Assembly (NCBI GenBank): GCA_008692225.1
Contig: VICG01000008.1
Coordinates: 1,251,001-1,315,000 of the forward strand
DNA: 64,000 bases
Origin: Monilinia fructicola
Lineage: Eukaryota > Ascomycota > Leotiomycetes > Helotiales > Sclerotiniaceae
Reading direction: 5' to 3'
The notes beneath the pieces were generated by a model. It worked only from the letters and a program-made list of their open reading frames with translations, was not told where the DNA came from and made no database searches. A program made the translations under genes and the position numbers. Shown piece after piece: positions 21,314 through 33,412 of the stretch (position 1 is its first letter; the number at the start of each line of letters is the position of its first letter).

Positions 21314-22755
21314 TATAAAATCTTCGCTGAATTCTATATTCCTTAATTTTAAAGAATATAGATTAGATAAAGTATTATCTTTATTTAATTAATCTAATAT
21401 AGTAATAATAGAGGCTAATAAAGAAAATATACTTTATATACTTTTAAGGTTATAAATATTAGAATTTCTAATAATTCTAAATTCATCTAGTCTATAGTAT
21501 ATTATATCTATTATATTATACTTTATATAATTAGAAATTATTAATTAGTCTACGTATATTATTTATAGTATACTCTAGGCTATACTATATTATATCTAGA
21601 TAAGTATTTGCTTTTATCTCTTAATAGAGTATATACTAGATAGTTTTATTTATAAAGAAGTATTTTAAGTTAATAAAGAAAAGTATAATCTTAGAAAGTA
21701 TAATAGTATTTACCTAGGTAATTATAGAGTACGTTAGGAAGCGAGGGGTTAGATTAAAGAATTAAAGAATTTAAAGAATTAAAGAATTAAAGAATTAAAG
21801 AATTAAAGAATTAAAGAATTAAAGAAAGAATTAAAGAATTAAAGAATTAAAGAATTAAAAAAATTAAAGAATTAAAGAATTAAAGAATTAAAGAATTAAA
21901 GAATTAAAGAATTAAAGAATTAAAGAATTAAAGAATTAAAGAATTAAAGAATTAAAGAATTAAAGAAAGAAATTATATTTTTGTTATATATTATTTTATA
22001 TTATTATAAAAAAAAAAATAGAAATAGACCATTCGCTTAAGATCTATTTAAATATTAGCTCGTATCTTTCTTATAATAAATAAAGAATAGACCGAATCTC
22101 GATTTATAACGTGTATAATCGAGTTTAATGTATTGATTTGATATTATCTATCTAAGTATTCATCTATTCATTTATTTATCCATATATTCATTTATCTATT
22201 CATCTATTCTATTCATCTATTCATCATATCTTCCTATCTATACACCCACGATGGATACTATCTACCATGCGCAGAATGCAGGATACAGTACAGTACAGTA
22301 CAGTACAACCACCAGATCCGATCTCGAGATCGATGCGAAGATGTCCGCATCCATCTGCACGGGGAACAAGATACGATTGATTCTTCCCCCAAGGCCCCCT
22401 CCCCTTTCTTTCATCTGCAGATGTGAATTTTGCCAGGTTGCAATGTTCGATCGATTGCGGATGTTCGTTCATCTATTATAGATTTATAGTACTGTATGCA
22501 TTTGTGATATGTGTGTATATACATGCATGTGTATGGATGTGTATATGGATGGATGTATGTATCCATACGTACGGAGTATACTTGTAACACCTAGAAGCGT
22601 AAAACGGACGATGATACCCGAGGCGACATGGGTAAAGGGATGAGAATCATGAGATTCATGGGGTTCAAATCTAGTAAATATCTCTCTCTTAGTTAGCTAC
22701 CCTGGGGCCTAGGATATATATATATATATATATAAACATATTCTATACACATATA
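21314..22755. other. AT-rich island with octamer array
   Basis: Very AT-rich DNA without coding frames, probably an old RIP-degraded repeat. It contains the AATTAAAG array (entered separately), CAGTACAGTAC runs at about 22283-22303, a short cluster of CATC/TATC tetranucleotides (about 22150-22230) and a TA dinucleotide run near 22711-22733. Confidence 0.6.
21753..21970. repeat. Tandem array of the octamer AATTAAAG
   Basis: About 27 tandem copies of an 8-bp unit (AATTAAAG in one phase) span ~215 bp, interrupted by a few slips such as AAAGAAAG near 21823 and an A-run near 21858. The unit contains AATT and can bend or melt easily. The array lies within an AT-rich island. Confidence 0.9.
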
Positions 22756-23008
22756 CTTGGTGTTGTTTAAGGTCTATACCGGGATAAAAATTAACTAAAA
22801 ATAGAATGTATTTTAAAAAAATAATAATAAATCAACGAATCTATTAAAAATTATAAATAATATTTTATAATATTATTAAATTAAAAAATAAACGATTAGC
22901 ATATTTAAATTCTTAAAAATCGAAGTTTTATAATATATATAAAAAAGAATTTAAAGGATATACTATTTTATAAAATTTTACCCCGGCATAGACTAAAACA
23001 ACATCAAG
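22756..23008. mobile_element. Short MITE-like element with imperfect terminal inverted repeats
   Basis: The left end reads CTTGGTGTTGTTTAAGGTCT and the reverse complement of the right end reads CTTGATGTTGTTTTAGTCTA; both continue into an ATACCGGG / ATGCCGGG match and an AAAATT stretch, giving imperfect inverted repeats of roughly 35-45 bp. TA flanks both sides (22754-22755 and 23009-23010). The 253-bp unit is otherwise AT-rich and non-coding. The ends are unrelated to those of the element at 20458-21313, so this is a separate family. Confidence 0.7.
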
Positions 23009-23767
23009 TAAATTGTAAAAAAAAAATTTATTTACTATATTTATTTATCTTTCCATTAGCCTTTCGCTTCATCTTCTTCCCTCTTTCCTCTAATAACCTT
23101 GGAATTTCGTGCCTTTTTCTTTTCTCGAAGAAGAGATTCCGGATGATGGATGGATAGATAGATAGGTAGATGGATGAAAGTTCACGTGTGAGCTCACCAG
23201 CCTTCTCTTGTCAATGATTGATTGAATGAATCAATGAATCAATCAGCAAGGAAGCAAAATTACTCGCCGAATGACTTCATTCCTGCTGGGGCTTCATCTT
23301 TCCTCTGGCTCGATGTAGGAACTCCGTATGCATGTACTCTGGACAGTAGTAATTGATGCCCTTTATCCCGAGCAGAACGATGTACAGTATGATGTATCAT
23401 GTATGATGTGATATTTTCGCCATCCATCCATCCAAGTTGATCCAAGCTTGCCGGTTTCCCGAGCGTTGGAACGACCCTTTCGACTGACTGATTGATTGAT
23501 TGATTACCTTACCTGGTGGATGGAGGTAGGTAGGTATTCTCGCAGAGGGCACAGGAAGGTTCCTACGTAGATAGATCATCGACGGTACAGTGAATGCCTA
23601 GTGCGAACCCACCGACTGATGCGCTGAAATCGTGGCGACGATATAGGTAGTTCTATTGTGGTGTTGTTCGTTTGTTTATTTGCTGCTCTGGTGGATGATG
23701 ATGATAGATAGATACCTAGATAGATTATACAAAAAGAATAATTACTTTGTATAAGAATTATAATAAT

Positions 23768-23881
23768 ATACATACATATACACATACATATACACATACA
23801 TATACACATACATATACACATACATATACACATACATATACACATACATATACACATACATATATACACATACATACATAT

Positions 23882-23916
<35 letters not shown>

Positions 23917-23960
23917 CAAATACATACATATACATACACATACACACATATACATAAACA
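23768..23960. repeat. Dodecamer microsatellite (ACATACATATAC)n grading into TA/CA repeats
   Basis: About eight near-perfect 12-bp units are followed by TATACATA and CACATACA derivatives. It produces long but spurious ORFs on both strands. Confidence 0.9.
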
Positions 23961-24612
23961 TCACCCCTCAAACAACCATCCTCATCCTCACCATCAACAC
24001 CACCAACCAACCCTACAACCCAAAATCCAAATCATCTTCTCCAATCAGACATCCATCCATACACAACCTCGGGATACGTCCACGCTCTAGATCCGTACGT
24101 AGAGGCCCCCTCACCTTACCGCCCCGTGCCGGACCCAGAAACGACAGATGGAAGGTTCAGGAGAGAGAGAGAGAGAGATACAGACTCCAGAGGTCCATGG
24201 AACGAGAAACAAAATGCGCACGCGCAAAGATGGGAAGAGAGGCGGAGGGAGGAACCAGCTCGGTTCCTTCGTATCGCAGCATTCGTTCGCCTCAAGCTGG
24301 ATCTGGACCGAGAGGATTGAGTGATTGATTCACGGGCGTGTATGTATGTATGTATGTATGTATGTATGTACGAGTGCTGTGTATTACAGTATTACTTACT
24401 GTCCAAGCCACCGGTCGCATTGTGCGACGGATGGCCTGTGTTGTTGGATGGATAGATATATTTAGTAGGGAGGGGAGGGGAGGGGAGGGGAGGGGAAGGA
24501 GTGGAGTGGAATGGTAGGTGTATTATGTATTGATTAATTAATCAATCGTAGACTTTGATCTATATATAATGCGTAATGAATGAAAGTATTGAAAAGTAAA
24601 TAAGAAAGTATA

Positions 24613-25127
24613 GCAAAGCCTCGATGGAAGAATATCGTTTCAAGCGTCTAATATACGGATATATCGAGCGAGGTATTCTTCTATGGAAGATTTATATAAT
24701 CCGGAATAAGACTAAAATATAAAAGATAAAGGAGCTCTAAGTAAAATGTATTTTAAACGCATTACTTCATTTATAAGCTATTTACTTAATCTATACGCTA
24801 TTCCTTCTTTGATTTTTAAATTCTAATATTATAATTCGTTCTTATATCTTAATAGTTTATATCTCTATAGATTCTTAAGAAAATTTTAAGAAATTAAATA
24901 TATACTTTTAAGATATGAGCGATATAATTGATCTTTTAAAAATATACACAAGTTTAATAGAGGCATTGAAATCTTAAAACGAAAGAGCATTTTGAGATGT
25001 AAGAAATTCAAAATAATCTCTTATATTTCTCCTATTTTCATACTCAAAGCATACTAGGACCAAGATCCGTATTCTTAGATAGAGGTTACGTCTATATCGA
25101 GAATTCTCATAATTATCGAGGGTTTGC
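24613..25127. mobile_element. Possible third RIP-degraded element (pogo/Tigger-like ends)
   Basis: The left end GCAAAGCCTCGAT (24613, preceded by TA) matches the reverse complement of the right end, GCAAACCCTCGAT (ending 25127), at 12 of 13 positions. Internal CTCGATATAG/ATATCG-type patches recall pogo/Tigger termini. A TA flank is absent on the right, and inner similarity is patchy, so the boundaries are uncertain. The interior is AT-rich with no ORF. Confidence 0.3.
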
Positions 25128-25685
25128 GCCAAGGAACGACAATCCAAAGCAGTGTACTCGAGTAGTAGGTTTTATATTGTATATCTATCTACTTATCAAT
25201 CGATCGATCTGGTGATCTATCTATCCATCTAGATACCCAGGACCTAGATCCCTCCTAATACATATATATATATATATATATATATCACTATAAGCATTTA
25301 TTTCATTTCCACCCGCCCTCACAGCCTGTATATACAAGGAAACGCCGAGGCTTTCTGGGAAAGCTTCTGTTCTTGTGCGTTTTATCGTGTGGTATCGTGT
25401 GGGATTCCACCATCTCCGGAGTCGGGGAAGGATTTGGAAATTCTCTGGTGCTGTGCTGGCTATACTACATACACTATAACGGCATCCCCCATCCCCAGAA
25501 GCGCGTTCTAATACCGAGCATCGCCCCACGAATACCTAGGTAGGTACGAAGTATACGCCGGAGAATATTATGAGTAGGTAGGGTACTGTAGCAGCTGGAG
25601 ATAATCGAGAGAGATGGATACCTGCTAGCTGGAGAGCGCAATACTCTGTACGGAGTACTTTCTCGTGGAACGGATCGGAGGGTCT

Positions 25686-25686
<1 letters not shown>

Positions 25687-25734
<48 letters not shown>

Positions 25735-25735
25735 T
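25687..25735. repeat. TATC tetranucleotide microsatellite
   Basis: About twelve perfect copies of a 4-bp CTAT/TATC unit. Confidence 0.95.
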
Positions 25736-28499
25736 TGTAAAGCATCAAATGTATCCTCGGATGGATCATCAGGAAAGATGGTGGTGGGTTGGCTGTGGTG
25801 GTCCGTTCTACTGCTATTACTACTACAGTATAAGCGCATTAAGTAAGCCCTGGTTATCAATCATATCGACGCGAGCTACTGGTGATATTATTCTATGATG
25901 GGCGGTTTCCAAGAATTCTCAAGATGGTGAGATGTGGCTTTTGATTCGTGCGTGTATGTGTGTGTGTGATACGGAAGATGGGAGGGGGGAAATCGAGGGG
26001 CACGGCAGATTTGGTGCTACGGTGTGTGAGAAGCGGGTGGTTTTTGTTGATGTGAGGGGGGAGGAGGGAGGGAGCGAGGTATGTGGTATTGTGGTATTTG
26101 GAAGGGTTGGTACTGTTTGTCATTATCGTTGACTACTTGGGGGAGGGGAGAGAGGAGAGAGAGAGATGCGGGATAGCGAAATGAAATACTTGTATATATT
26201 CGCATTTCGTTAATTATATGAAAGGTGTATAATAGTAGTAGTAATAGTACTGTAGTAGTAATAGTACTGTAGTAGTAATAGTAGTAGTAGTAAACTCATA
26301 GTCAGTTTAATCTAACTATAGCTAAAAAGATATATATATCTCCTACTTTTAACGTTTTATCTTGTTTTCTTTGTTCACCATTATCAACTAATTCTAATTG
26401 CTCCTTTTTCGCAATATTAGTAATATTCATAATCATTTGCGATTCGGACTTCTCCTTTTTGTCCTTCTTTCTCGGTTGGCTTGAATGGCTTAGCTTGGCT
26501 TGGTTATGAATCATTTGATGTACGGAGTTTACCTGGGTACAGTAAGTATGTTAGATTTGAATGAGATTAGATGTATGTGCTCGAGTAGAAAGTAGATAGA
26601 GAGCAAGAGATTGGAGATTTGTTAATGGATATTCATTTTTTATCTGTATGTATATTCATCGATGAAAGGGAAACCATATCATCTTATAGTTTTCCTCGTC
26701 TCTGCCCTCCCTCCATCCCCCTCTATATACAGCATCCCCCAATCACTTCTCTGCCGATTTGGCCGATGAATGATGAATATCTACCTACCTACTCGAGTAA
26801 TAGCACATGTAATACTTGTATCGACGAATGAATAACCTTTGGCTCCTCTGCCTCACCGTATTCCCTCTGTGTAACATATGACATGTAAAGTAGTTGGTTG
26901 ACCATTCAGAAGATGCAGAATTCAAGCAGACAGCATCTCATTAGCTAAACATAACCAGCCTCTTGCGAGCACCCAGGTAAGAACCCAGGGGAGAATGACC
27001 AGAATGATAACAAAACAGAGCGCCTTCCCGCGTGGAAAGATTTCTTCTCATCTTCATCGTCACCATGTATGATTCAAGAGAGATTTAAGTCGGCGGCTCT
27101 TTGCAGTCTGCGAAATATCATCGGAAAAAGAGAAGAAGAAAGCAAAAAAAAGGGATCTTAACGAAAAGAAACGAAACGAAACTAAACAACATTTATTATC
27201 TATTTACTCGAGTATCGGGATTTTATTTTCTTTTCTTTGCTTGAAGAAGAAGAAAAGAAAGGATTTTGAAAAAAGAGCAGAAGAAAAAGTTATTTGTGTA
27301 TTTGCTTTGATGAGATTCATTATTACTCTTATACTCCATATTCATTCATCTTTACCATCAATCGATTCAAGCTATTGAAGCTATTCTACCTATTCGACCT
27401 TGTTGGAATTGTGTTTTGAAAGGAAAAGTTCTCCATTTATATTCATTATTATATTATCGTCATTGAGCTATCTATTCGTTTGATCTAATTACCTAGTATC
27501 TACGGAGCATCCTTCATCCACCGCCTTGTGGAAATCCATATCGACAGTTTCTGTCTATTGTTCAGTTCCACGGATTATACAATTCATATCATCATATCAT
27601 TATATCATATCATATCATATCATTTCATTTCATTGCATACGGATTCCTACCTACACTACCTCCTATCAACCTCGAACTACTCCATATATCCTATCCTTCC
27701 TTACCACACCCAAAGTCAGCCTACTTTTATTACTCTCCTCAACTCTACGCTACCTAAGAATTTCTGCGACAAAAAGGCACATAGAGCTATACACACATAT
27801 ATACATACATACACACATACACACATACACACACACCCACACACACACACACATACCGGTGACTAACAACCCCCTCCCCTCCCTCAATTTTGCCTTCCCT
27901 CCCGCCTTTCCATCTAAACGATTGTTTGTCCACCCTGGCCTCAGCTTAAGCCGTCCGAGCATAATTCGACTCATATCCATAATCATTCATACCTGGACTC
28001 GTACTCATCATATCCATACTCGTACTCATCATCCTCATCCTCATACTTGGTACGAGACTTGATACATTGAAATAGGTTGAAAGTCAAATATCCATCCAAT
28101 CAACAAGGCGTCAAACTAGTTATCCAGTTATTTAGTTATCCAGTTATCATACAAGCACGCAAACAAACAAGCAAACAAGCATACAAGCAAACAAGCAAAC
28201 AAGCAAACAAGCAAACAAACATACAGACATACAGACATACAATCTATTTTGTACGGAGTATATCATTTTTATCGTTCTATTTAAAATCTTCATAATTATC
28301 ATTATTATTTTGGTTACCATTTATCTATCTCCAGCTACCTAGGTCCACGGGTATCTTCTTTTGCCACTTATTAGCTGGATTGAATTATTTTTATACGCAT
28401 TTTATGACCTTACTCAACGATTTACCTATTCACTTGTTATTCTAAGAAGAAATACAAGGAAGGCATTATAATACAAAGACTTTCAAGATTATCTTTGTT

Positions 28500-30205
28500 G
28501 TTTATTCTTCTTTATTGATATTCTACCTTTTCTTCCAACGCCATTCCTCCCTCACCAAATCAAATCAAATCAAATCAAATCGGATCAACTTCTTTATCAA
28601 AGAACCTCTTCATCCAAATCAATTATCATTATCGTTATTATCATTGTTATTATTTTTATCAAATCAATTCACGTTCATTTACTTCTTAACTTTTGATCTC
28701 TTTCTACCTTGGACAGATAATCAATCAACACCACCTACCTATCATCGCATACAAAGAGAGAGAATCATCAAGTAAGTATTGATATTCATTTATTCATCCA
28801 TTCATCCATCATCCACCATCTATCATCCACTACTCATTATACTCAACCTATCTATCCCATCTCATCCATCCATCCATCCATCCATCCCTCCCCATCCCCA
28901 TCCTCATTCCCATCCCCATCCCCCTACCCTTCCAACCCCCTGCCGGTCCTTTATACAACAACAATACAAATACCCGACGACTTGAGTGGATCGAATTTCA
29001 TTCAGTCTCGCCACTTAAACAAACCAGTCATACCCCATTAAAGTCAAAAAAAAGGTACCACTTTATACCAAGCCAGAGTCTTTTTTAAGACTCACAGCCT
29101 CACCTTTGCCATCCATATATTCCATATATTCCATATTATACATTTGCTATTCAAATAACGAGTCAAAAAGTTAACTTCTTCCTTAAAGATATCCTCCCCC
29201 TCTTTTCCCTCCCTCTTCACCTCCTCCCTCTATCTCTTTCTCTTTCTCTCTCTTTCTCTGCACTTAATCTTTCCATCGTGACCTCCGAGTCAAAGAGGAT
29301 TTTTTAAGAAAAGAAGAAGAAGAAGAAGAATAAGAAGAAGAAACAGAAAAGGAAAAAGCAAAAAAAAGAAAAGACACATCTTTCATCGAAGCCTCCTGCC
29401 TGACTCTTTATTGTGTCCGTGTGTCTCTGTCGCCTACAGCAGCATATTCGCCTCTTCGACCACTTTACAAACACATTACTCACTCCACTCCACTCAATCC
29501 TTTGTTCAATGACAACTATCGCTTTATAAACCTCGACTTTCCTTTTACCTATAATCCACGAATACAAACACACACTCACACACTCACACACTCACACTCA
29601 CACTCACACATACACACGCATAGCCCTGGAGAGAACTCAAACACACGACTTCTCAAATAATTAAACCCCAAACCAAATCCAAATCCAAAACCAACCCAAA
29701 AAAACCAGAGTACACCGATATCTCATCTCGAATGCTTTACTCCACATTTTCATAAAAAGGCATCCGTTCCACATAAATACCCTTTCACCTCCCTCTCATC
29801 GAATACGTCGCGACCTTCATCTAATGGGAAGCTGGTTTAAAGCAACAAACTAGCCCACCATTTATCACAACAGTTACCATTTCACTCGTCGGAAAGGTCA
29901 ACATGCTCTTAGCTCCCACATCTTTTTCCCCAGTCGCCAGTCTTGCATCGTCCAAATCTATCGGTTTTATCGTTCCTGAAGTTATCCTCTCGGTCTCTTC
30001 TTCAATCTAGTCTATCCTCCTCCTCCTACTTCGATCATCTAGTTCTGCAGTAACCATCGCGTTGTTGCACGAGCCTGTATCCAGTCAGAAGGTTTCTTGG
30101 AACAGTCTATAACGGTTTAATCTTGATTTTGGCTTTGTACAGACGGCGACTGGAGTTTTATTTCGAATAGACCCTTTTCATTTCCCACTACAAAATACAC
30201 CGAAG
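28500..30205 (+). promoter_or_regulatory. Probable promoter and long 5' leader of the cyclin gene
   Basis: The 1.7 kb before the cyclin ATG has a strong plus-strand bias toward pyrimidines and A/C: CATC/ATCC runs (about 28795-28925), CTCTTTCTCTTT tracts (29210-29260), ACACTCAC repeats (29565-29625) and AAACCAAATCC runs (29660-29705). Strand-biased, stop-rich sequence like this is typical of long 5' UTRs and promoters of fungal regulatory genes. Several short upstream ATGs are present, so uORF control is possible. No transcript start can be placed. Confidence 0.35.
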
Positions 30206-32234
30206 ATGAATTGCGGCGAAGATGATTCGTCGCCTTACTCCTCGTTCCATAATGGTCCTTACAGTTCCTCTATAGCCTCCTCGGCTTCTTCTTCTACTTC
30301 TTCAGTGTGGTCGGATGAAGCTTCGCAATCATCCGACAACTCTTCGATTACAAGCGCATCCTCAGACTCCGAACCACCTTACTTTTGCGCAAATCAACCA
30401 CCTCCCCCTCCCACTGTCATTAACGTCTGCGAAAAGAATCCCATCACAAAATTTTGGCCACAACCAAGAATACCTGTGGAGATTGCTCCAGAGGAGAGGC
30501 AGAACCCAAGGAGGACTAGTGTCGGATCCACTACCCGCACAGGTCGTCCTCCAACTTTGATACGTCAAGCTGATCGAAAGGTCAATTTCGTCGACAGCCT
30601 CGTCGGTAAGCTATTTATAAAATCCTGATGATCCCCATGTCCATGCGCTCAACCATTCCTCAGATTCCTCGGCTTTGATTGTCGAAGCGATATGGCCCCT
30701 TTCAACTGTCGCTTGTAGAAGCGAGATGGGTAAAGGTGTCCTTCCTCTGCGTATCTTCATTCAGGAAACCTTGAGACGATCGAGGACGAGTTACTCGACT
30801 CTTCAAGTGGCTTTGTACTACCTGATCTTGATCAAACCTTTCGTACCCAAGACTGATTTCACCATGGAGCAGCCGGATGATACACAATCATTCCGAGCTT
30901 TACAATGCGGCCGACGAATGTTTCTCTCTGCCCTGATTCTCGCCTCGAAGTATTTGCAAGATAGAAATTACTCATCCCGCGCGTGGAGTAAGATTTCGGG
31001 ACTCCCAACGTTGGAGATCAATCAAAACGAAATAGCATTTCTCCTTGCCGTAAATTGGGAATTGCACATCACAGAAAAGGTCTTCCAACGTTGGACCGAC
31101 ATTGTTCTTAAGTACACCCCATCGTCGCAACCTCCATCCCCAGGCTCTTCATCCTTGAGTATCGCGGAACAATCAGCGGAATGGAAAGCCATTATCCTCA
31201 AGCTCAATCCCGAATTGGATAACATCACCGAAATCACGCGACCATCTCAACTTCATCGAGAGCTTTTTGATCGTTCGCTCGGATCGTTCCCACCACTGTC
31301 TGCTTATCATTTCCCGGGTTCCAAAGAATCGGCTTCATCCCCAAAACATTATTCGCCCAGCATCATGGAACCATCACCATCAGCCACTTACCCTGCGAGC
31401 AGACCTGCGCCGGCCCTTGGTCTTCTCCCAACACCACGATTGACTCCCCAGAGCACTGGATACAACACTCCTGCAGTGAGTGCTGCGTCTTGTATGCTCA
31501 GCAAGTCTATGAGTCTCGTGATGAAACAAGCAACAAGCTTTTGTGGTTCTCAGGCGACGGAAAAGTGGGCAACTCAATTAACCTCGTCTCCACAAGCATA
31601 TTCTTGCAATCGTCGTTCATCATTGGCTAATTCAGTCTCATCCATGTCTTCACCAGAATCAATGATTTCAGATACTTCATCAAGATCATCCCGTTCATCT
31701 TCAATCTCATCTGCATCGTCATTGACAAGTGCGCCCATCTCAGCAAAGCTGGATGTTCTGGCGCGTTGTCGATATGCGAAGCTGTGTAGTGAGAAGCAGA
31801 ACAGAAACATCATTGCGACAGTACCTGAAATTTGTGGAGAATATGAGAACGCGAACTTTGATTCGGAGAAGTATGAGAACGCAGACGTCGATGCAGCAGA
31901 GAAGGAAGCTGCACGAGCTTTACAAGAATTGCATAGTCAACCAAGATCCACAGATTCACCGAACAGGGCGGGTACTAAACGAAGTAGGACTCATTCACTT
32001 GAAGCTTCTCTTCACGAAAATGTACGAGAGCTCTTAATGCTCCCGGTCAGTGGTCAAGAATATTTAGCTGGTTTTACCAAATCAGATGGACAAATGAGTG
32101 TGCAAAGAATACCATCCGCTTCGTCTGGAAGAAAGAGACTTTGTTGTGCGACGGAAGCTGCTCGAGGACTTTCTCAATCAAATATGCATCCAGCTTTTCA
32201 TCGACCAGGAATGTGGGACGGGATATTAAATTAA
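30206..32234 (+). CDS. Pho85-type (PclA/PCL-like) cyclin
   Basis: Two exons, 30206-30605 and 30664-32234, with a 58-nt intron (GTAAGC...CCTCAG) joined in phase 1; the product is 656 residues. The N-terminal ~130 residues are Ser-rich and disordered. The cyclin N-terminal box at about residues 128-286 begins VDSLVDSSALIVEAIWPLS and contains LRRSRTSYSTLQVALYYLIL, FRALQCGRRMFLSALILASK, YLQDRNYSSRAWSKISGL and AFLLAVNWELHITEKVFQRW. This is the Pezizomycotina PclA and yeast Pcl/Clg-type cyclin family, which activates Pho85-like CDKs in cell-cycle and developmental control. The long C-terminal tail has Ser-rich tracts, TP/SP sites and a basic TKRSRTHS motif, a possible nuclear signal. The leader is unusually long and repeat-rich. 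Family assignment is firm; the exact ortholog is not. Confidence 0.93.
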
Positions 32235-33002
32235 TGCACCTTGCCGACCTTTACATACACTATACTTGTCATAACAGATTTTTTTTCGTTTGTCTTTTTT
32301 TTTTAGCTGGCTGGTACAAGAGGCAGTGCAATGACTACATCTTCAGCCTTCACGTATCATCACATACCATGGGAATCGGAAATCGGAAATCGGATTTTAG
32401 ATGGCGTGGCTGCATTTGCCTATGATCAATTTATTGGAAGGCTGAAAGTATTACGGTGATCCGTACCTGACTAATTTTCATGGAGATGGGGAATCAGGGG
32501 ATGGAAATTGGGGGCACATATCGACAGGTTGGGGGATGCTTGTACGATGGTTGGCGAATGCTGGCTTGGCTTTGTTTTTACTGGGGATGGAAGGCAAGGG
32601 TGGAATATATGCAATGCGATGGGAATTATATCAATCATTGGTGAATCGCAAGGAGGGAAGTGAAATGGCGTGGATATGGATGGGTGGAGTTTTTTTCATA
32701 TTTTTTTTATTTTTTTTACAAAGTTGATATGGAATATGGATGGATTTGAGGACATGAATGATTGGGGCCGTGCTGGTATGTTGATGATGGTGGTGATGTG
32801 GGGCGGGAGTGGTGGTGATGGTGATGGAAAAATAATGGAGAAGAAATTTGTCGGGTTACAGGCAAATGTTCATATCGAATTAAGAAACCATGGTTATCTT
32901 ATTGAATATGTATGATCGATGGATCAAAACGTATTTATCTATCTACCTATCCGCCTTACCTCATACCTACTTGCGTATTACCTTTCTCGTGTTGTGGTTG
33001 AA

Positions 33003-33115
33003 CTTGATATGTGGTTGATATGTGGTTGATATGTGGTTGATATGTGGTTGATATGTGGTCGATATGTGGTTGCTATGTGGTCGATATATGGTTGATATGT
33101 GGTTGATATATGATC
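33003..33115. repeat. Undecamer array TTGATATGTGG with variants
   Basis: About ten tandem copies of an 11-bp unit (TTGATATGTGG), the first five nearly perfect and the later ones with TCG, TTGCTA and ATATGG variants. Confidence 0.9.
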
Positions 33116-33264
33116 GATGTTATGATTCGGTATGGTGAAGTCGTTATGAAGATGCTATGACGAGATGAGATGAGATGAGACGAGACGAGACGAGACGGGA
33201 CGAGATGAGATGAGATGAGATGACGAGTTATTGTTCGTTATTGGATCTATATACCTATATATTA

Positions 33265-33412
33265 TACTCATCATACTCATCATACTCATCATACTCATCA
33301 TACTCATCATACTCATCATACTCATCATACTCATCATCATACTCATCATACTCATCATACTCATCATACTCATCATACTCATCATACTCATCATACTCAT
33401 CATACTCATCGT
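33265..33412. repeat. Nonamer array TCATACTCA
   Basis: About sixteen copies of a 9-bp unit (TCATACTCA) with one internal 3-bp slip near 33335. Because 9 is a multiple of 3, every frame stays open and gives fake repetitive ORFs on both strands (SYS-, ILI- and MSM-type repeats). Confidence 0.95.

Larger units (their letters stand above)
23009..28499. other. Gene-poor, microsatellite-rich region
   Basis: No credible gene. Contents include an ACATACATATAC dodecamer array (about 23768-23960), TATG tetramers (24341-24370), GGGGA pentamers (about 24470-24500), an AT-rich island (about 24560-25080), TA runs (25261-25284), a TATC array (25687-25735), AGT/GTACTGT trinucleotide runs (26235-26292), an ATCAT run (about 27580-27625), a CA array (27790-27855) and AAACAAGC runs (28155-28230). 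The longer ORFs translate these repeats into runs such as YTHTYTH and are artefacts. Confidence 0.6.

Noticed and set aside
22581..22680. Possible second tRNA around GGGTTCAAATC
   Set aside because: A T-loop-like string is present but no pairing acceptor, D or anticodon stem can be drawn.
23576..24328. ORFs of 67-193 codons on both strands
   Set aside because: They translate the ACATAC/TATG microsatellite into Thr/His/Tyr or Cys/Met/Tyr repeats.
27526..28062. 178-codon plus-strand frame
   Set aside because: Low-complexity CA/TC-rich sequence reading as Tyr/His/Thr runs; no domain.
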